In this document: in pieces, positions 19,057 to 29,300 of the stretch
How positions within the stretch are numbered: position 1 is the first letter of the stretch
How the letters are laid out: every line of letters begins with the position of its first letter
NCBI GenBank assembly: GCA_026708645.1
Contig: JAPOUM010000022.1
Coordinates: 62,001-126,000, forward strand
Length of the DNA stretch: 64,000 bases
Origin: Acidimicrobiaceae bacterium
Lineage (GTDB): Bacteria > Actinomycetota > Acidimicrobiia > Acidimicrobiales > Aldehydirespiratoraceae
Reading direction: 5' to 3'
Translations under genes and position numbers: made by a program
Notes under the pieces: generated by a model
What the model was told of the DNA's origin: nothing
The model's input: only the letters and a program-made list of their open reading frames with translations
Databases searched by the model: none

Positions 19057-19413
19057 CTAGAAGGCGTCCTCGATCACGACGACGTCCACGCCGGTGACCG
19101 TCGCCACATCGAAGCGGACCCGACCGTGACGGCCGTTCGCTCGCAACCATTGCGCGGCCAGCGCCCGAATTTTGTGCTGCTTGCGGCGATCCACCGCCTC
19201 TGCGGGCGTTCCGAAGCGGGCGGAGCGGCGCGCCTTCACCTCGCAGAACACGATTTCGCCGTCACGCGACAGCACCAGATCCAGCTCGCCCGAGCGGATC
19301 CGCCAGTTTCGGTCGAGTATCTCGTAGCCGGCTTCGAGGTACCAGCGGGCTGCTTTGCGCTCTCCCCAAGCGCCGTGAGCCTGCCTGGACCGGTCTAGAG
19401 CTGTCTCGGACAC
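19057..19413 (-). CDS. yraN: UPF0102 (YraN) family nuclease-fold protein
   Basis: A 118-residue protein with the Holliday-junction-resolvase-like restriction fold: GAWGERKAARWYLEAGYEILDRNWR, then GELDLVLSRDGEIVFCEVKAR, which holds the D...ExK residues of PD-(D/E)XK nucleases. The family's function is not settled. It sits downstream of rplS, the usual place in actinobacteria, but rnhB and lepB, often between them, are absent here. Confidence 0.9.
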   Translation of the reverse strand: MSETALDRSRQAHGAWGERKAARWYLEAGYEILDRNWRIRSGELDLVLSRDGEIVFCEVKARRSARFGTPAEAVDRRKQHKIRALAAQWLRANGRHGRVRFDVATVTGVDVVVIEDAF

Positions 19414-19542
19414 GGAGCGACCCTAGCAGCACTGCAAGACTTAGACTCTTTTCAAGTATTTTTATTGTCTTCAGCTTCGCCCAGGAGGATTCCAACCAGC
19501 GGAACTCGAAGTGCGGGAACCTGTCTGCGGCGCCTCTCGGGA

Positions 19543-19890
19543 TCAGACGTGTCGCTTTTCCTTGACTTTGGCTGCTTTGCCCACCCGGTCACGCAAGTAG
19601 TACAGCTTGGCGCGACGCACGTCGCCCGCAGTGACCCGCTCGATTCGGTCGATCACCGGAGCGTGAACCGGGAAGGTGCGCTCCACCCCCACCCCGAAGC
19701 TCACCTTCCGCACGGTGAACGACTCCCTCACTCCGCTGCCTTGGCGGCGCAGCACAACGCCCTCGAACATCTGAGTCCGAGCCCGGTTGCCTTCGACCAC
19801 CCGAACATGGACGCGCACCGTGTCTCCCGGACGGAACTCCGGGACGTCGCTGCGCAGACTCTTGGAATCGACAACATCGGTGGGGTTCAT
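19543..19890 (-). CDS. rplS: 50S ribosomal protein L19
   Basis: A 115-residue protein with the L19 core: [51 protein letters not shown] and the terminal [14 protein letters not shown]. It lies after trmD with a 108-bp gap, closing the rpsP-khpA-rimM-trmD-rplS ribosome/tRNA operon. Confidence 0.97.
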   Translation of the reverse strand: MNPTDVVDSKSLRSDVPEFRPGDTVRVHVRVVEGNRARTQMFEGVVLRRQGSGVRESFTVRKVSFGVGVERTFPVHAPVIDRIERVTAGDVRRAKLYYLRDRVGKAAKVKEKRHV

Positions 19891-19998
19891 GGCTGGTCTC
19901 CGCTCGCATCGGGCGCTGTCTCGGGCCGGACGAGTCTAGGACTTCCGGCATCGGCCGCCACTTCCCGCGGCCCTCTGAGACTGCGGCGCTCTCTATGA

Positions 19999-20790
19999 CT
20001 ACGGCTTTTGGCGGCTGACAGCGTCGCCGACGACGTCGAAGCCGTGCTCGGCCAGCAGTTCGAGTTCGGTGTCGCTGAGCCCGCCGCGCGCCGCGATCAG
20101 ATCCGGCCGCCGCGCCACGGTGCGCGCCAGCGACTGCGCCCGGCGCCAGCGAGCGATCTTCTCATGGTTGCCCGACAGCAGCACCTCAGGGACCTGCCAG
20201 TCACGAAACTTCGCCGGTCGGGTGTAATGCGGGTATTCCAACAGACCGTCGCTGAAGGACTCCTCGGCAGCGGAAGCAGCGTTGGACAGCACTCCCGGAA
20301 CGCAGCGCGCCACCGCTTCCATCACCACCAGCGCGGCCGCTTCGCCCCCTGCCAGCACCGCGTCGCCGACCGATATCTCGCCGTCGACCAGATGCTCGCA
20401 GACCCGCTCGTCGACTCCCTCATAGCGACCGCACAGCATCGAGAACCCGGCACCGGAAGCGAGTTCGACGGCCATGGCCTGATCGAAGCGTCGACCCGCG
20501 GGAGAAAGATAGAAGAGCGGTCGCCGAGGCCGGATCCTCTCGACCGCGTCGAACAGCGGCTGGGGCATCATCACCATCCCCGCCCCGCCGCCGTAGGGGG
20601 CGTCGTCAACGCTGCGATGACGGTCGGCGGCCGCCATGCGCAGGTCATGGACCCTGATGTCGATGACGCCGTCGGCGCGGCTTCGCCCGATCACGGAGGC
20701 CGATGCCATGGCCTCCACCAGATCGACGAAAATCGTGAAGATCTCGATCCTGAAGCTCTCGGTTCCGGGACTGCCGGTCTGGGAGCTCAC
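19999..20790 (-). CDS. trmD: tRNA (guanine-37-N1)-methyltransferase
   Basis: A 263-residue SPOUT methyltransferase that makes m1G37 in tRNA. Recognisable parts are FRIEIFTIFVDLVEA, DDAPYGGGAGMVMMPQPLFDA, the knot segment LCGRYEGVDERV and GDAVLAGGEAAALVVMEAVAR, and the C-terminal LLSGNHEKIARWRRAQSL. Its start overlaps the end of rimM by four bases (ATGA), so translation is coupled. Confidence 0.95.
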   Translation of the reverse strand: MSSQTGSPGTESFRIEIFTIFVDLVEAMASASVIGRSRADGVIDIRVHDLRMAAADRHRSVDDAPYGGGAGMVMMPQPLFDAVERIRPRRPLFYLSPAGRRFDQAMAVELASGAGFSMLCGRYEGVDERVCEHLVDGEISVGDAVLAGGEAAALVVMEAVARCVPGVLSNAASAAEESFSDGLLEYPHYTRPAKFRDWQVPEVLLSGNHEKIARWRRAQSLARTVARRPDLIAARGGLSDTELELLAEHGFDVVGDAVSRQKP

Positions 20791-21278
20791 CGCGGTTCGT
20801 CGGCTTCGAACAAACCGTCCGGGACTTCCACCGTGACGCGTTCGCCAGGCGCCGAGCTGACCACGAACCGCAACGGAACGAGAGTGCCGTCCTCAAGCTC
20901 GAGCAGGTCGCCGGCCGGGTTCGCCACCACCGCGACGACACGCCCCCGGTCGGCGCCGGCGAGCTCCGACAGTCGAGCCCCGATCAGTTCGTGCACCCAG
21001 AGTTCGTCGGGATCGGATATCGGCGCCGCTCGCAGCACCGCGCCTCGCAGAGCCTCCGCGTCGCCGCGGTCTTCGACGCCGACGAAGCGCACCAGATGCC
21101 GGTGCTTGTGTGGTCTGGAGGAAGCCACGACCAGCACTCCGCCTTCTGTCTGGAACTCCGAGCCTTCCCGGAGGCGCTCGGGGCGGTTGCTGACCAGTGT
21201 GACGGTCACCTCGCCGCGGGTGCCGTGCGGGCGTCCGACACGGCCGATTTCGAGCAGTCGCCCGGCCTCGTCCGGCAT
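20787..21278 (-). CDS. rimM: Ribosome maturation factor RimM
   Basis: About 163 residues. The N-terminal beta-barrel has LEIGRVGRPHGTRGEVTV, and the C-terminal PRC-barrel domain has VAVVANPAGDLLELEDG and ERVTVEVPDGLF. RimM assists 30S head assembly through S19. The frame opens at 21350, but its first 24 codons overlap khpA and have no family character; ATG at 21278, with a GGAG upstream, is preferred. It overlaps trmD by four bases. Confidence 0.9.
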   Translation of the reverse strand: MPDEAGRLLEIGRVGRPHGTRGEVTVTLVSNRPERLREGSEFQTEGGVLVVASSRPHKHRHLVRFVGVEDRGDAEALRGAVLRAAPISDPDELWVHELIGARLSELAGADRGRVVAVVANPAGDLLELEDGTLVPLRFVVSSAPGERVTVEVPDGLFEADEPR

Positions 21279-21324
21279 CACAGAGGACTCCGCCGACGGG
21301 CGCCCGGCAGCAAGCTCGCCGAGG

Positions 21325-21591
21325 TCAGTCGACGAACTCCACCTCGACATCGACGTCGTCGCGCGACCCTGCGGCGCGCACCAGAGTGCGGATCGACTGG
21401 GCCACCCGGCCTCGCTTGCCTATGACCCGGCCCATCTCGCCCTGCGCGACCTGCACATCGAAGCGCACCGCGCCGCCGGTTCTGCCGGAGTCAGCAGCGA
21501 CGGCGTCGATCCGCACGGCCTCGGTGTCATCGACGATGTTGGAGACCAGATAGCGGCACATCGCTTCAGCGGTGGGGGACTGCTCGCTCAC
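21325..21591 (-). CDS. khpA: KH-domain RNA-binding protein KhpA
   Basis: An 88-residue protein that is essentially one type II KH domain with the GxxG loop in MGRVIGKRGRVAQSIRTLVRA. KhpA, with KhpB, binds RNA and influences cell-wall and division genes in Gram-positive bacteria. It starts within the stop region of rpsP (four-base overlap), the standard location. Confidence 0.93.
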   Translation of the reverse strand: MSEQSPTAEAMCRYLVSNIVDDTEAVRIDAVAADSGRTGGAVRFDVQVAQGEMGRVIGKRGRVAQSIRTLVRAAGSRDDVDVEVEFVD

Positions 21592-22001
21592 GAGCCTGCC
21601 TCCGCCGCAACAGTCTCAGCAGCGGTCGCGGTTGCAGCCGCCGCTTCAGTGCCTTCGCTGGATGCAGCCGCAGCAGGCTCATCTGGCGCGGCGGGCGCAG
21701 GCTCGGCCCGCCCGACGGGCTGCGGCGCGCTCCGGGCTGCGTCGGGGCTGCGGAAATCCTCCCAGGCGCCGCTGATCTTCAGCAGCTTCTCTACCCGCTC
21801 GGTGGGCTGAGCGCCGTGTCGCAGCCAGTGCAGGGCGCGGTCATTGTCGATCCGCACCACAGACGGCTCTTGGCGAGGCTCGTAGAACCCGATTATCTCG
21901 ATGAACCGCCCATTGCGAGGCGCTCGAGAGTCGGCGGCCACGACCCGGTAGGTGGGCTGCTTCTTCTTCCCCATCCGCATGAGGCGCAATTTGACTGCCA
22001 A
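21588..22001 (-). CDS. rpsP: 30S ribosomal protein S16, TTG start and C-terminal tail
   Basis: The S16 core starts LAVKLRLMRMGKKKQPTYRVV, where canonical S16 starts MAVKIRL; therefore the TTG at 22001 is the true start, with AAAGGA about eight bases upstream. An upstream ATG at 22067 would add 22 unrelated residues. After the conserved part (to about residue 80) there is a 50-residue Ala/Pro/Glu-rich tail ending EAGS, longer than in most S16 proteins but common in actinobacteria. First gene of the rpsP-khpA-rimM-trmD-rplS operon. Confidence 0.95.
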   Translation of the reverse strand: MAVKLRLMRMGKKKQPTYRVVAADSRAPRNGRFIEIIGFYEPRQEPSVVRIDNDRALHWLRHGAQPTERVEKLLKISGAWEDFRSPDAARSAPQPVGRAEPAPAAPDEPAAAASSEGTEAAAATATAAETVAAEAGS

Positions 22002-22092
22002 TTTGTGTTTCCTTTGTTCTTCGGGTGTTCTTGTTCTTCGGGTGTTCTGTCCGTGAGGTGTGCTCACAGGCGAGTTCTGCGAGAGTCGAGGG

Positions 22093-23568
22093 TCAATTCA
22101 ATCCGGGCCAGTCGCCTTTTTCCAACCCCGGAAGAGTCAGAGGTGCTTTGGACACGGGCTGGGGCCCTCTCGGAGTGATGCGACCGCTGCTGCCGCGCCT
22201 TTTCGCTTTGGAACGAGACGACTGCCTCGTCGCCGCTGATCTCGACGCTGCGGCTCTGCGCTTGCCTCCGCCGCCGCCTCCTCCTCCGAGGCCTCCGAAG
22301 CCCTTCATCATCGAGCGCATCTGTTTGAACTGGTCCACCAGAGACTTCACGTCGTTGGGGCGACAGCCCGAGCCGGCGGCGATGCGGCGGCGGCGCGACG
22401 AGTCGATGATGTCGGGCTGAGCCCGCTCGGCGGGGGTCATAGAGTGGATCATGCCGGTGATGCGAGTGATGCGGCTCTCGTCGATGTCCGCGCCGCGCAG
22501 CTGCTGCGACATGCCCGGCATCATCGACATGATGCTGCGGAGGTTGCCCATGCCGAGCACCTGGTTCATGGTCGACAGGAAGTCGTCGAAAGTGAAGCTG
22601 CCCTCGAGCAACCGTGCGGCCGTCTCCTCGGCCTGCTCGGCCTCGAAAGCGGCTTCCGCCTTGTCGATCAGCGTCTCGACGTCGCCCATCCCCAGAATGC
22701 GGCTGGCGAGACGATCCGGATGGAACGGCTCGAAGTCTTCGAGCTTCTCGCCCACCGAAGCGAAGGCGATCGGGCAGCCCACGACCTCCCTCACCGAGAG
22801 CGCGGCGCCGCCGCGTGCGTCGCCGTCGAGCTTCGTGAGGATCACGCCGTCGAGCTTCAGCGTCTCGTGGAATGCTCTGGCCATGTTGACTGCATCGCTG
22901 CCGACCGTGGAATCGACCACCAAGAAGGTGTAATGAGGCCGCACCGCCTTGGAGATACGGCGCGCCTGGTCCATCATCTCGGCGTCCACTGACAGCCGTC
23001 CGGCAGTGTCGACGATCACCACGTCTCGACCGCTTCGGGCGGCTTCGGCGAGTGACGCGGACGCCGCCTTGACCGGGTTGCGGGGATGGCTGAAGACAGG
23101 CACCCCGACACGGTCGGCGAGAGTGCGGAGCTGATCGACGGCCGCGGGCCGCTGCAAGTCTGCGCCGACCAGAAGCGGGCTGCGGCCCTGGCGCAGGAAC
23201 CATTGGGCCAACTTGGCGGCGTTGGTGGTCTTGCCTGCTCCCTGCAAGCCGGCGAGCAGTATCACCGTCGGCGGCTTGGGCGCGTAATCGATCGCGAGCT
23301 GCTCGCCGCCCAGTGTGGCGGTCAGCTCAGAGAGCACGATCTTGACCACCTGCTGGGCGGGGTCGAGCACCCTGGAGAGCTCCTCGCCGACGGCTCGCTG
23401 ACGGATCCGCTCGGTGAGGCCTGCGACCACGTCGAGATTGACGTCGGCTTCTATCAGAGCGACGCGGATCTCTCGCAGCGCCTCGTCCACGTCGGACGCT
23501 GAGAGCCTGCCCTTGCCTCGCAGCCTGGCGAATGCCGTCTCGAAACGTCCGGTGAGCGTGTCAAACAT
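22093..23568 (-). CDS. ffh: Signal recognition particle protein Ffh
   Basis: A 491-residue SRP54 GTPase. The N domain starts MFDTLTGRFETAFARLRGKG; G1 is GLQGAGKTTNAAKLA; the DTAGRL and TKLDGDARGGAAL motifs follow. The C-terminal Met-rich M domain binds 4.5S RNA and signal sequences (DFLSTMNQVLGMGNLRS, then KGFGGLGGGGGGGGKRR). It targets nascent membrane proteins to FtsY. The C-terminal basic tail is slightly extended. It lies 90 bp after ftsY. Confidence 0.97.
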   Translation of the reverse strand: MFDTLTGRFETAFARLRGKGRLSASDVDEALREIRVALIEADVNLDVVAGLTERIRQRAVGEELSRVLDPAQQVVKIVLSELTATLGGEQLAIDYAPKPPTVILLAGLQGAGKTTNAAKLAQWFLRQGRSPLLVGADLQRPAAVDQLRTLADRVGVPVFSHPRNPVKAASASLAEAARSGRDVVIVDTAGRLSVDAEMMDQARRISKAVRPHYTFLVVDSTVGSDAVNMARAFHETLKLDGVILTKLDGDARGGAALSVREVVGCPIAFASVGEKLEDFEPFHPDRLASRILGMGDVETLIDKAEAAFEAEQAEETAARLLEGSFTFDDFLSTMNQVLGMGNLRSIMSMMPGMSQQLRGADIDESRITRITGMIHSMTPAERAQPDIIDSSRRRRIAAGSGCRPNDVKSLVDQFKQMRSMMKGFGGLGGGGGGGGKRRAAASRSAATRQSSRSKAKRRGSSGRITPRGPQPVSKAPLTLPGLEKGDWPGLN

Positions 23569-23658
23569 TGCCGGTTCACGCTATCGGCAGCGTCTCGGCG
23601 GGGGGCCGCCGCTTCGACGGCTCACGGCAGTGCGGTGGTCGCCTGTGCGCGCCGCGGG

Positions 23659-24747
23659 TCAGTCGAACAATGCGTCCACGAACTCGGCGGCGTCGAAAGG
23701 CACCAAGTCGTCGATCCCTTCGCCCACGCCGACGAGCTTGACCGGAGCGCCGATCTCGGCCTGCACGGACACCACTATCCCGCCTTTGGCCGAACCGTCG
23801 AGCTTGGTGAGAACAACCCCGGTGAGGTCCACAGCCTGGGTGAACTGCCGCGCCTGCGCCAAGCCGTTCTGGCCGGTGGCGGCGTCGAGTACCAGCAGGG
23901 TCTCGGTGACTGTGCCCGCTGCGTTGTCGGCCACTCGTCGCACCTTGCGAAGCTCGGCCATCAGGTTCTGCTCGGTGTGGAAACGACCGGCAGTGTCGGC
24001 CAGCACCAGATCCGCGCCGCGAGCCGCCGCGGCGGACACCGCGTCATGCACGACCGAGGACGGGTCGGCGCCGGGCGCTCCGGCGACGATGTGAGCCGAG
24101 GCGCGCTCGGCCCACATGGCCAGCTGCTCGCCCGCGGCAGCCCGGAAAGTGTCGCCTGCCGCCAGCACCACTCGGGCGCCTCGGTCTGTTTGCTGTTTGG
24201 CCAGCTTGCCGACGGTAGTCGTCTTGCCGGCGCCGTTGACCCCGACGAAGAGCCACACCGCGGGCCCGGCGCCTTCCGGCAGCCGCTTCAGCGAGCGGTC
24301 GAAACCGTGGAGACGCTCGTGCAGTTCGGCCTTGAGCGCCGCCAGCGCCGCGCCCCGGTCATTTCCTTCAGCAGCGGCGCGCTCTCGGGCTGCCGCCACG
24401 ATCTCAGAGCTGCTCGCCAACCCGACGTCGGCTCTGATGAGAGCCTCGGCTGCCTCGGCCCAGGCTTCGTCGGTGACCGCGGCGCGGTCGAAGGCTGCGC
24501 TCAAAGGCCCGCTCAAGGCCCCGCGCGCTTTCGACAGCCGCTGCCGCAGAGCCGGGCGTGCCGAGGCGGGCGCGGCGCTCTCCGTCTTGTCGGCCAACCG
24601 TCCGACGACCAGGTCTGCGACCTTCTCCGCCCCTGCCGCCTTGGCAGAGGCCCGCGAGCGGCGGCGCCGGATCAAGACCGCGGCGACGGCGGCCGCGACC
24701 GCGCACAGCGCCACCGCCAAGATGACGAACTCGACGACTCCGATCAC
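23659..24747 (-). CDS. ftsY: Signal recognition particle receptor FtsY
   Basis: A 362-residue SRP GTPase with one N-terminal membrane helix (VVEFVILAVALCAVAAAVAAV) and a basic segment, as in actinobacterial FtsY. The NG domain has GVNGAGKTTTVGKLA, DTAGRFHTEQNLMAEL and TKLDGSAKGG. It docks the SRP-ribosome complex to the translocon. It sits between htrA-like and ffh genes, with smc upstream. Confidence 0.96.
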   Translation of the reverse strand: MIGVVEFVILAVALCAVAAAVAAVLIRRRRSRASAKAAGAEKVADLVVGRLADKTESAAPASARPALRQRLSKARGALSGPLSAAFDRAAVTDEAWAEAAEALIRADVGLASSSEIVAAARERAAAEGNDRGAALAALKAELHERLHGFDRSLKRLPEGAGPAVWLFVGVNGAGKTTTVGKLAKQQTDRGARVVLAAGDTFRAAAGEQLAMWAERASAHIVAGAPGADPSSVVHDAVSAAAARGADLVLADTAGRFHTEQNLMAELRKVRRVADNAAGTVTETLLVLDAATGQNGLAQARQFTQAVDLTGVVLTKLDGSAKGGIVVSVQAEIGAPVKLVGVGEGIDDLVPFDAAEFVDALFD

Positions 24748-24798
24748 TTCACGACCCTGATACTGACCTTGACCCTGATGCTGACCACACGAGAGGGG

Positions 24799-26190
24799 TT
24801 ATCCGAGCGCGCCCAGCTCGACTGTGGCTACAAGCAGCTCGCCGTCGCGTCTGATGACCAGCTCCGCGATGTCTCCGGGCCTCAGCAGCTTGATGGCGGC
24901 GGAAAGCTCGGCGATGTCCATCATCGGCTCACCGCCGAGGCTGACGATCACGTCGCCTTCTGCCAGGCCGGCCTCGGCGGCAGGTGATCCTTCGACGACC
25001 CCCACCACCAGAACGCCGGAAGCGCCGTCTTCGGCTTGGCCGGTTATGCCGAGATAACCGAGCTCCAGAGACTCGCCTGCGACGATGCGCTCGGCGATCA
25101 GTTCCACTGTGTCGCTGGGAATGGCGAAGCCCACGCCGGCGCTGGCGCCGCTCGGGGTCAGGATCGTGGAATTCATCCCGATCACCCGGCCCTGCGAGTC
25201 CGCCAGAGCACCGCCGGAGTTGCCGCGGTTGATGGCGGCGTCGGTCTGGATCATCTCTATGGGAACTGCCGGACAGCGGGGAGCGCCCAGAGCCGGCTCG
25301 CCTTGCAGAACTTCGATGCGAACTGCGCTGACGATTCCCGCGGTGACCGTCCCGGTCAGATCGAAAGGACTGCCGATGGCCGCCACCAGCTGCCCGACCC
25401 TCACCTCCGAGACCGGAGCGAAGACGGCCTCCACCAGCTCGGCAGCCTGCGAATCGACACGCACGACCGCCACGTCGTGCTCGCAGGACCCGCCCAGCAC
25501 TTCGCCCTCGAGCCGGGTTCCGTCCGACAGAATGACCGACACTTCCGCAACGCCTTCCACGACGTGCTCGTTGGTGACTATGTGACCGGCGGCGGCGTTC
25601 CAGACGATGCCCGAACCGAGCCCGAACAATGCGCTGGGCCCCTGCTCTGAATCGGAGAACACTTCGATGCGCACCACCGACGGCGTCAGAGCCTCGGCCA
25701 CCTCCACGAAAGGCTCAGGAATGACGACCAATGAACGATCGGGCTCAGCAGCGCTAGCGGCGCCTTGCTCGGTTGATTCCTCGACGGGCGTCGAAGTCGC
25801 CGCCTCCGCCGAGCCGTCGCTGTCTGAGGCGGGGGCTTCCCCTGCCGGCGGCGACGCATCAGGCGACTCGGCAGCTTGAGACCCATCGTCGACGGACCCC
25901 GCTTGTGGAGTTTCGTTGCCCGCGATCGCTGCTATCTCTTCAACCGAAGCCGGTCTCAACCCGGGCGCCGTCGCCGCGTCCCGTGGCGCCGCCGAGACGA
26001 CCACGCCCACAACGGCGCCGGCGACGAACAGCAGACATGCGGCGAGCAGCAGCGGCAGCGGCCGCGACGCCAGGCGCTTCGCTGAGGACTCCATGCTCGC
26101 CGCGGCCGGCACGCCGTCCGGCGGCCTGAGCACGGCAGTGGGCGGCGCAAGCCCAGAAGCGTAGGAACGCTCAGCCTCTAGATCTCGCAT
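24799..26190 (-). CDS. Membrane-anchored HtrA/DegP-type serine protease with PDZ domain
   Basis: About 463 residues. A membrane helix (LPLLLAACLLFVAGAVVGVV) near residue 45-65 is followed by a 90-residue acidic linker. The trypsin-like domain has His in IVTNEHVVEG, Asp in HDVAVVRVD and Ser in RGNSGGALAD. A single PDZ domain ends the protein (GVVEGSPAAEAGLAEGDVIV). It would degrade or chaperone misfolded proteins outside the membrane. ATG at 26190 is preferred over a TTG at 26211. Its insertion between smc and ftsY is not the usual order. Confidence 0.92.
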   Translation of the reverse strand: MRDLEAERSYASGLAPPTAVLRPPDGVPAAASMESSAKRLASRPLPLLLAACLLFVAGAVVGVVVSAAPRDAATAPGLRPASVEEIAAIAGNETPQAGSVDDGSQAAESPDASPPAGEAPASDSDGSAEAATSTPVEESTEQGAASAAEPDRSLVVIPEPFVEVAEALTPSVVRIEVFSDSEQGPSALFGLGSGIVWNAAAGHIVTNEHVVEGVAEVSVILSDGTRLEGEVLGGSCEHDVAVVRVDSQAAELVEAVFAPVSEVRVGQLVAAIGSPFDLTGTVTAGIVSAVRIEVLQGEPALGAPRCPAVPIEMIQTDAAINRGNSGGALADSQGRVIGMNSTILTPSGASAGVGFAIPSDTVELIAERIVAGESLELGYLGITGQAEDGASGVLVVGVVEGSPAAEAGLAEGDVIVSLGGEPMMDIAELSAAIKLLRPGDIAELVIRRDGELLVATVELGALG

Positions 26191-26304
26191 CCCGGTAAAG
26201 CTACGCCGCAAAAGTCACAACAACGGCCAGCGAACATCCGCCGTCGAGAGCCGCCGGCCCGAGTCGTCGTCCCGGCCGACAAGAGCGTCCGCCGGCGAAC
26301 GAGT

Positions 26305-29300
26305 TCAGGCAGCATCGGAGACGCGCTCGGACACGACCATCGAAGAACCGCCGGGTTTCATCGACACGCCCTGCAAGCAGTCCGCGGCTTCCATGGTGCG
26401 TTTCTGGTGAGTCACTATCACCAGCTGGGCGTCGTTGCGGAACTCCTCGAGCAGCTTCAAGAAGCGATGCAAGTTGACGTCGTCCAGCGCGGCTTCCACT
26501 TCGTCCATCACATAGAAGGGCGCGGGCCTGCTGCGGAAGACCGCGAACAGGAAAGCCAGGGCCGCCAAGGTCCGCTCCCCGCCTGACAGCAGCGACAGCC
26601 TTTTGACGTTCTTGCCTGAGGGCTTGGCCGAGATCTCGATGCCGCTGCCGAGAAGGTCGTCGGGGTCGCTCAAGCTCAAGCGCCCTTCCCCGCCCGGGAA
26701 CAACGCATCGAAGAGCACCTCGAAGTTGGAGGCCACATCGACGAAAGCCGAGCTGAAAGTCGCTTGGATCTCGCGGTCGATGAGACGGATCACCTTGTTG
26801 AGGTCTCTGCGAGCGGCGCGGATGTCCTCAAGCTGTCCTTTCATCAACTCATGCCGCTCATAAAGTTCGTCGTATTCCGACAGAGCCAGCGGATTGACCG
26901 GGCCCATGATCTCCAGTTCATTGCTCAGCTGAGCCATCCGCTGAGCGGCGTCCAACCCTTCGGACAACTCCGGCAGAAGCGTCTCGGCCGCCTGCTGCGG
27001 GCTGAGACCGTGATCATCGCGCAGCCTTTCGACGGCGCCCTGCAACAGAGTGCGCAACTCCGCCTCCTCGACGTCGCGGCGGTTCTCGGCTTGGCGCACG
27101 GCCTCGTGACGAGACTCGGCGTCGGCGTAGCGCCGCCGCAGGTCGTCCAGACCCGCGGCCAGGACTCTCACCTCTTGAGAGGCGCGGCGGTTCAGTTCAC
27201 GGATCCGGCTGAGACCGTCGTCGAGGACGCTCGTGCGTTGCTCCAGCACCCGCTTGAGGGTGTCGAGCACGGCTGTTTCACGCTGCCATGCGACCATGCG
27301 TGCGGTTGTTTCGGCCCGCGAGTCGTGATGCTGTCTCAACCTGCTGTCCAGTTCGTGGATGCGGGCTTCCAGCATTCGGCGGTGCTGCTGCAGACCGGCT
27401 TCGGCGACGTTGTGCTCGGCGACGGCCGCCGCTACCTCGGCGCTGCGCTGCTGCAGTCCGGCGCGAGCCGCTGCGACGGAACTCTCGGCCTCCGCCAACT
27501 GCGCAGCGGCCTCCTCGGCTTGCTTGCTGCGCAGGCTTTGTCGACTGCGGGCCGTCTCGCAGGCTTCGAGCGCCTGCCGGCAGGCCTTTTCGGCGTCCTC
27601 GATCCGCTGATTCGCTTCGTCGAGGGCGGGCCTGAGCCCTGCCGTGCTGTGCGCGCCGAGGCGCCAGCCTCTAGCGCTGAGGCGGTCCCCTGCCGGCGTC
27701 ACCACCACCAGATCACGGCGACGGCACCAGACGTCGGCCGCGGCTCGCCAGTCGCCGTCCACCAAGACCGTGGAAGCCAGCAGCAAGTCCAGGCACCTCT
27801 CGACTTCGCGATCGTCGCAGCGGACGCGGCCGCGCAGCAATCCCAGGTCAGGATCCTCGCTGAGAGGCGGGAGCGCCCCGCCGACGGCTGCTGCTGTGCT
27901 GTCTGTGCCGGCGGCGCTGTCTGTGCCGCTGTCCAGGACCAGCGCAGCGACGCCGGTGTCGCCGGCTTCGAGGCTGTCGAGCAGCTGACGCGCCGCGGCG
28001 GCGTCGCGCACCACCACCGAGCCGACCGCCTCTCCGGCTGCGGCTGCGAAAGCCGCCTCGCAACCCGGTTCCACCGTCACGAGGTCGGCCAGTAGCCCCA
28101 CGGCGCCCTCGGTCGCGTCCGCCGCGGCGGGCGCTTCCGTGGCGGCTTCTTCGAGAGCCATGGCCAGAGCCTCGCCGCGTGCGGTCCAGTGCCTCAGCTC
28201 ACCGTCGGCTTTTGCACGCGCCTCCACGGCTTCGTTCAATGCTGAGGAGGCCTCGCTCAAAGCCTCCTGCGCAGCAGTCAGCAGACTGCGTCTCAGACTG
28301 CGCTCGGTCGCCTGCGGGCTCCGCGCCTCGAAGTCGGCGTGCTCAGCCTCCAAGCGCTCCCGCAAATCCGCAGTGCGGCGCTTTTCGGCATGGGACGCTT
28401 CCAGCGATTCCATGACCGTGGCCAGCTCTCTGCGGCATTGGCCCGCCTCGGCTTGCAGCGCCGCCAGCAGATCCTGACCGGCTGCGGCGGCTCTCTGTCG
28501 CTCGATGCTCCGCAGACGCTCCGCCACAACGGCCCCCTGACCCTGCGCCCGGGCGCGCAAGCCCTCCAGCTGAGCGAGACGCTCCGAATGGTCGGCGATC
28601 CCGTGGCGCGCCAGGCTCTGCTCGTCGGCGGCGACCCGCTCGCCGAGTCGCTCAAGCTCGGCCCGCAGTTCGGCTTGCAGCTCCGCCTGAGCTTCACGGC
28701 GCTGCTTGTGGTCGCGGAGCCGATCACGCATATCGGTGATCTCACGACCCGCCAGACAGATCCGCAGCTCCGTCAATTCAGCCAGCAGGCCCGAGTGGCG
28801 CCGGGCCGCTGCGGCCTGCTTCTCGAGAGGGTTCAAGCGACGGCGCAGCTCCCGCAGAAGGTCGCTCATTCGGGTGAGATCCGCGTCGCTGGCGAACAGG
28901 CGGCGCTCGGCCCGCTCGCGGCGTTTGCGGAATTTGAGTATCCCCGCCGCTTCCTCCACCAAACCCCGGCGGTCGGCGGGACGGGCGTTGAGGACTGCGT
29001 CTATCTGATTCTGCGACACGATCATGTGCTGCTGGCGACCGACGCCTGCGTCGGAGAGCAGTTCGGTGATGTCGAGCAGGCGACACGGGCTTCCGTTGAG
29101 GGCATAGCTCGACTCGCCGTTGCGGAACAGGCAGCGGGTGATCCGCACTTCGCTGGCCGCCAAGGGCAGCGAAGCGTCGGAGTTGTCGATCGTCACCGAA
29201 ACCTCCGCACGGCCCAGTGCGGGCTTGTTGGCCGTGCCCGCGAAGATCACGTCGTCCATGCGGGCGGAACGCACCGCGCTCGGAGCTTGAGCCCCCAGCG

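Noticed and set aside
22444..22992. Long plus-strand frames opposite ffh, ftsY, smc and fakA
   Set aside because: They are shadows of genes with strong family motifs on the minus strand, caused by high GC3.
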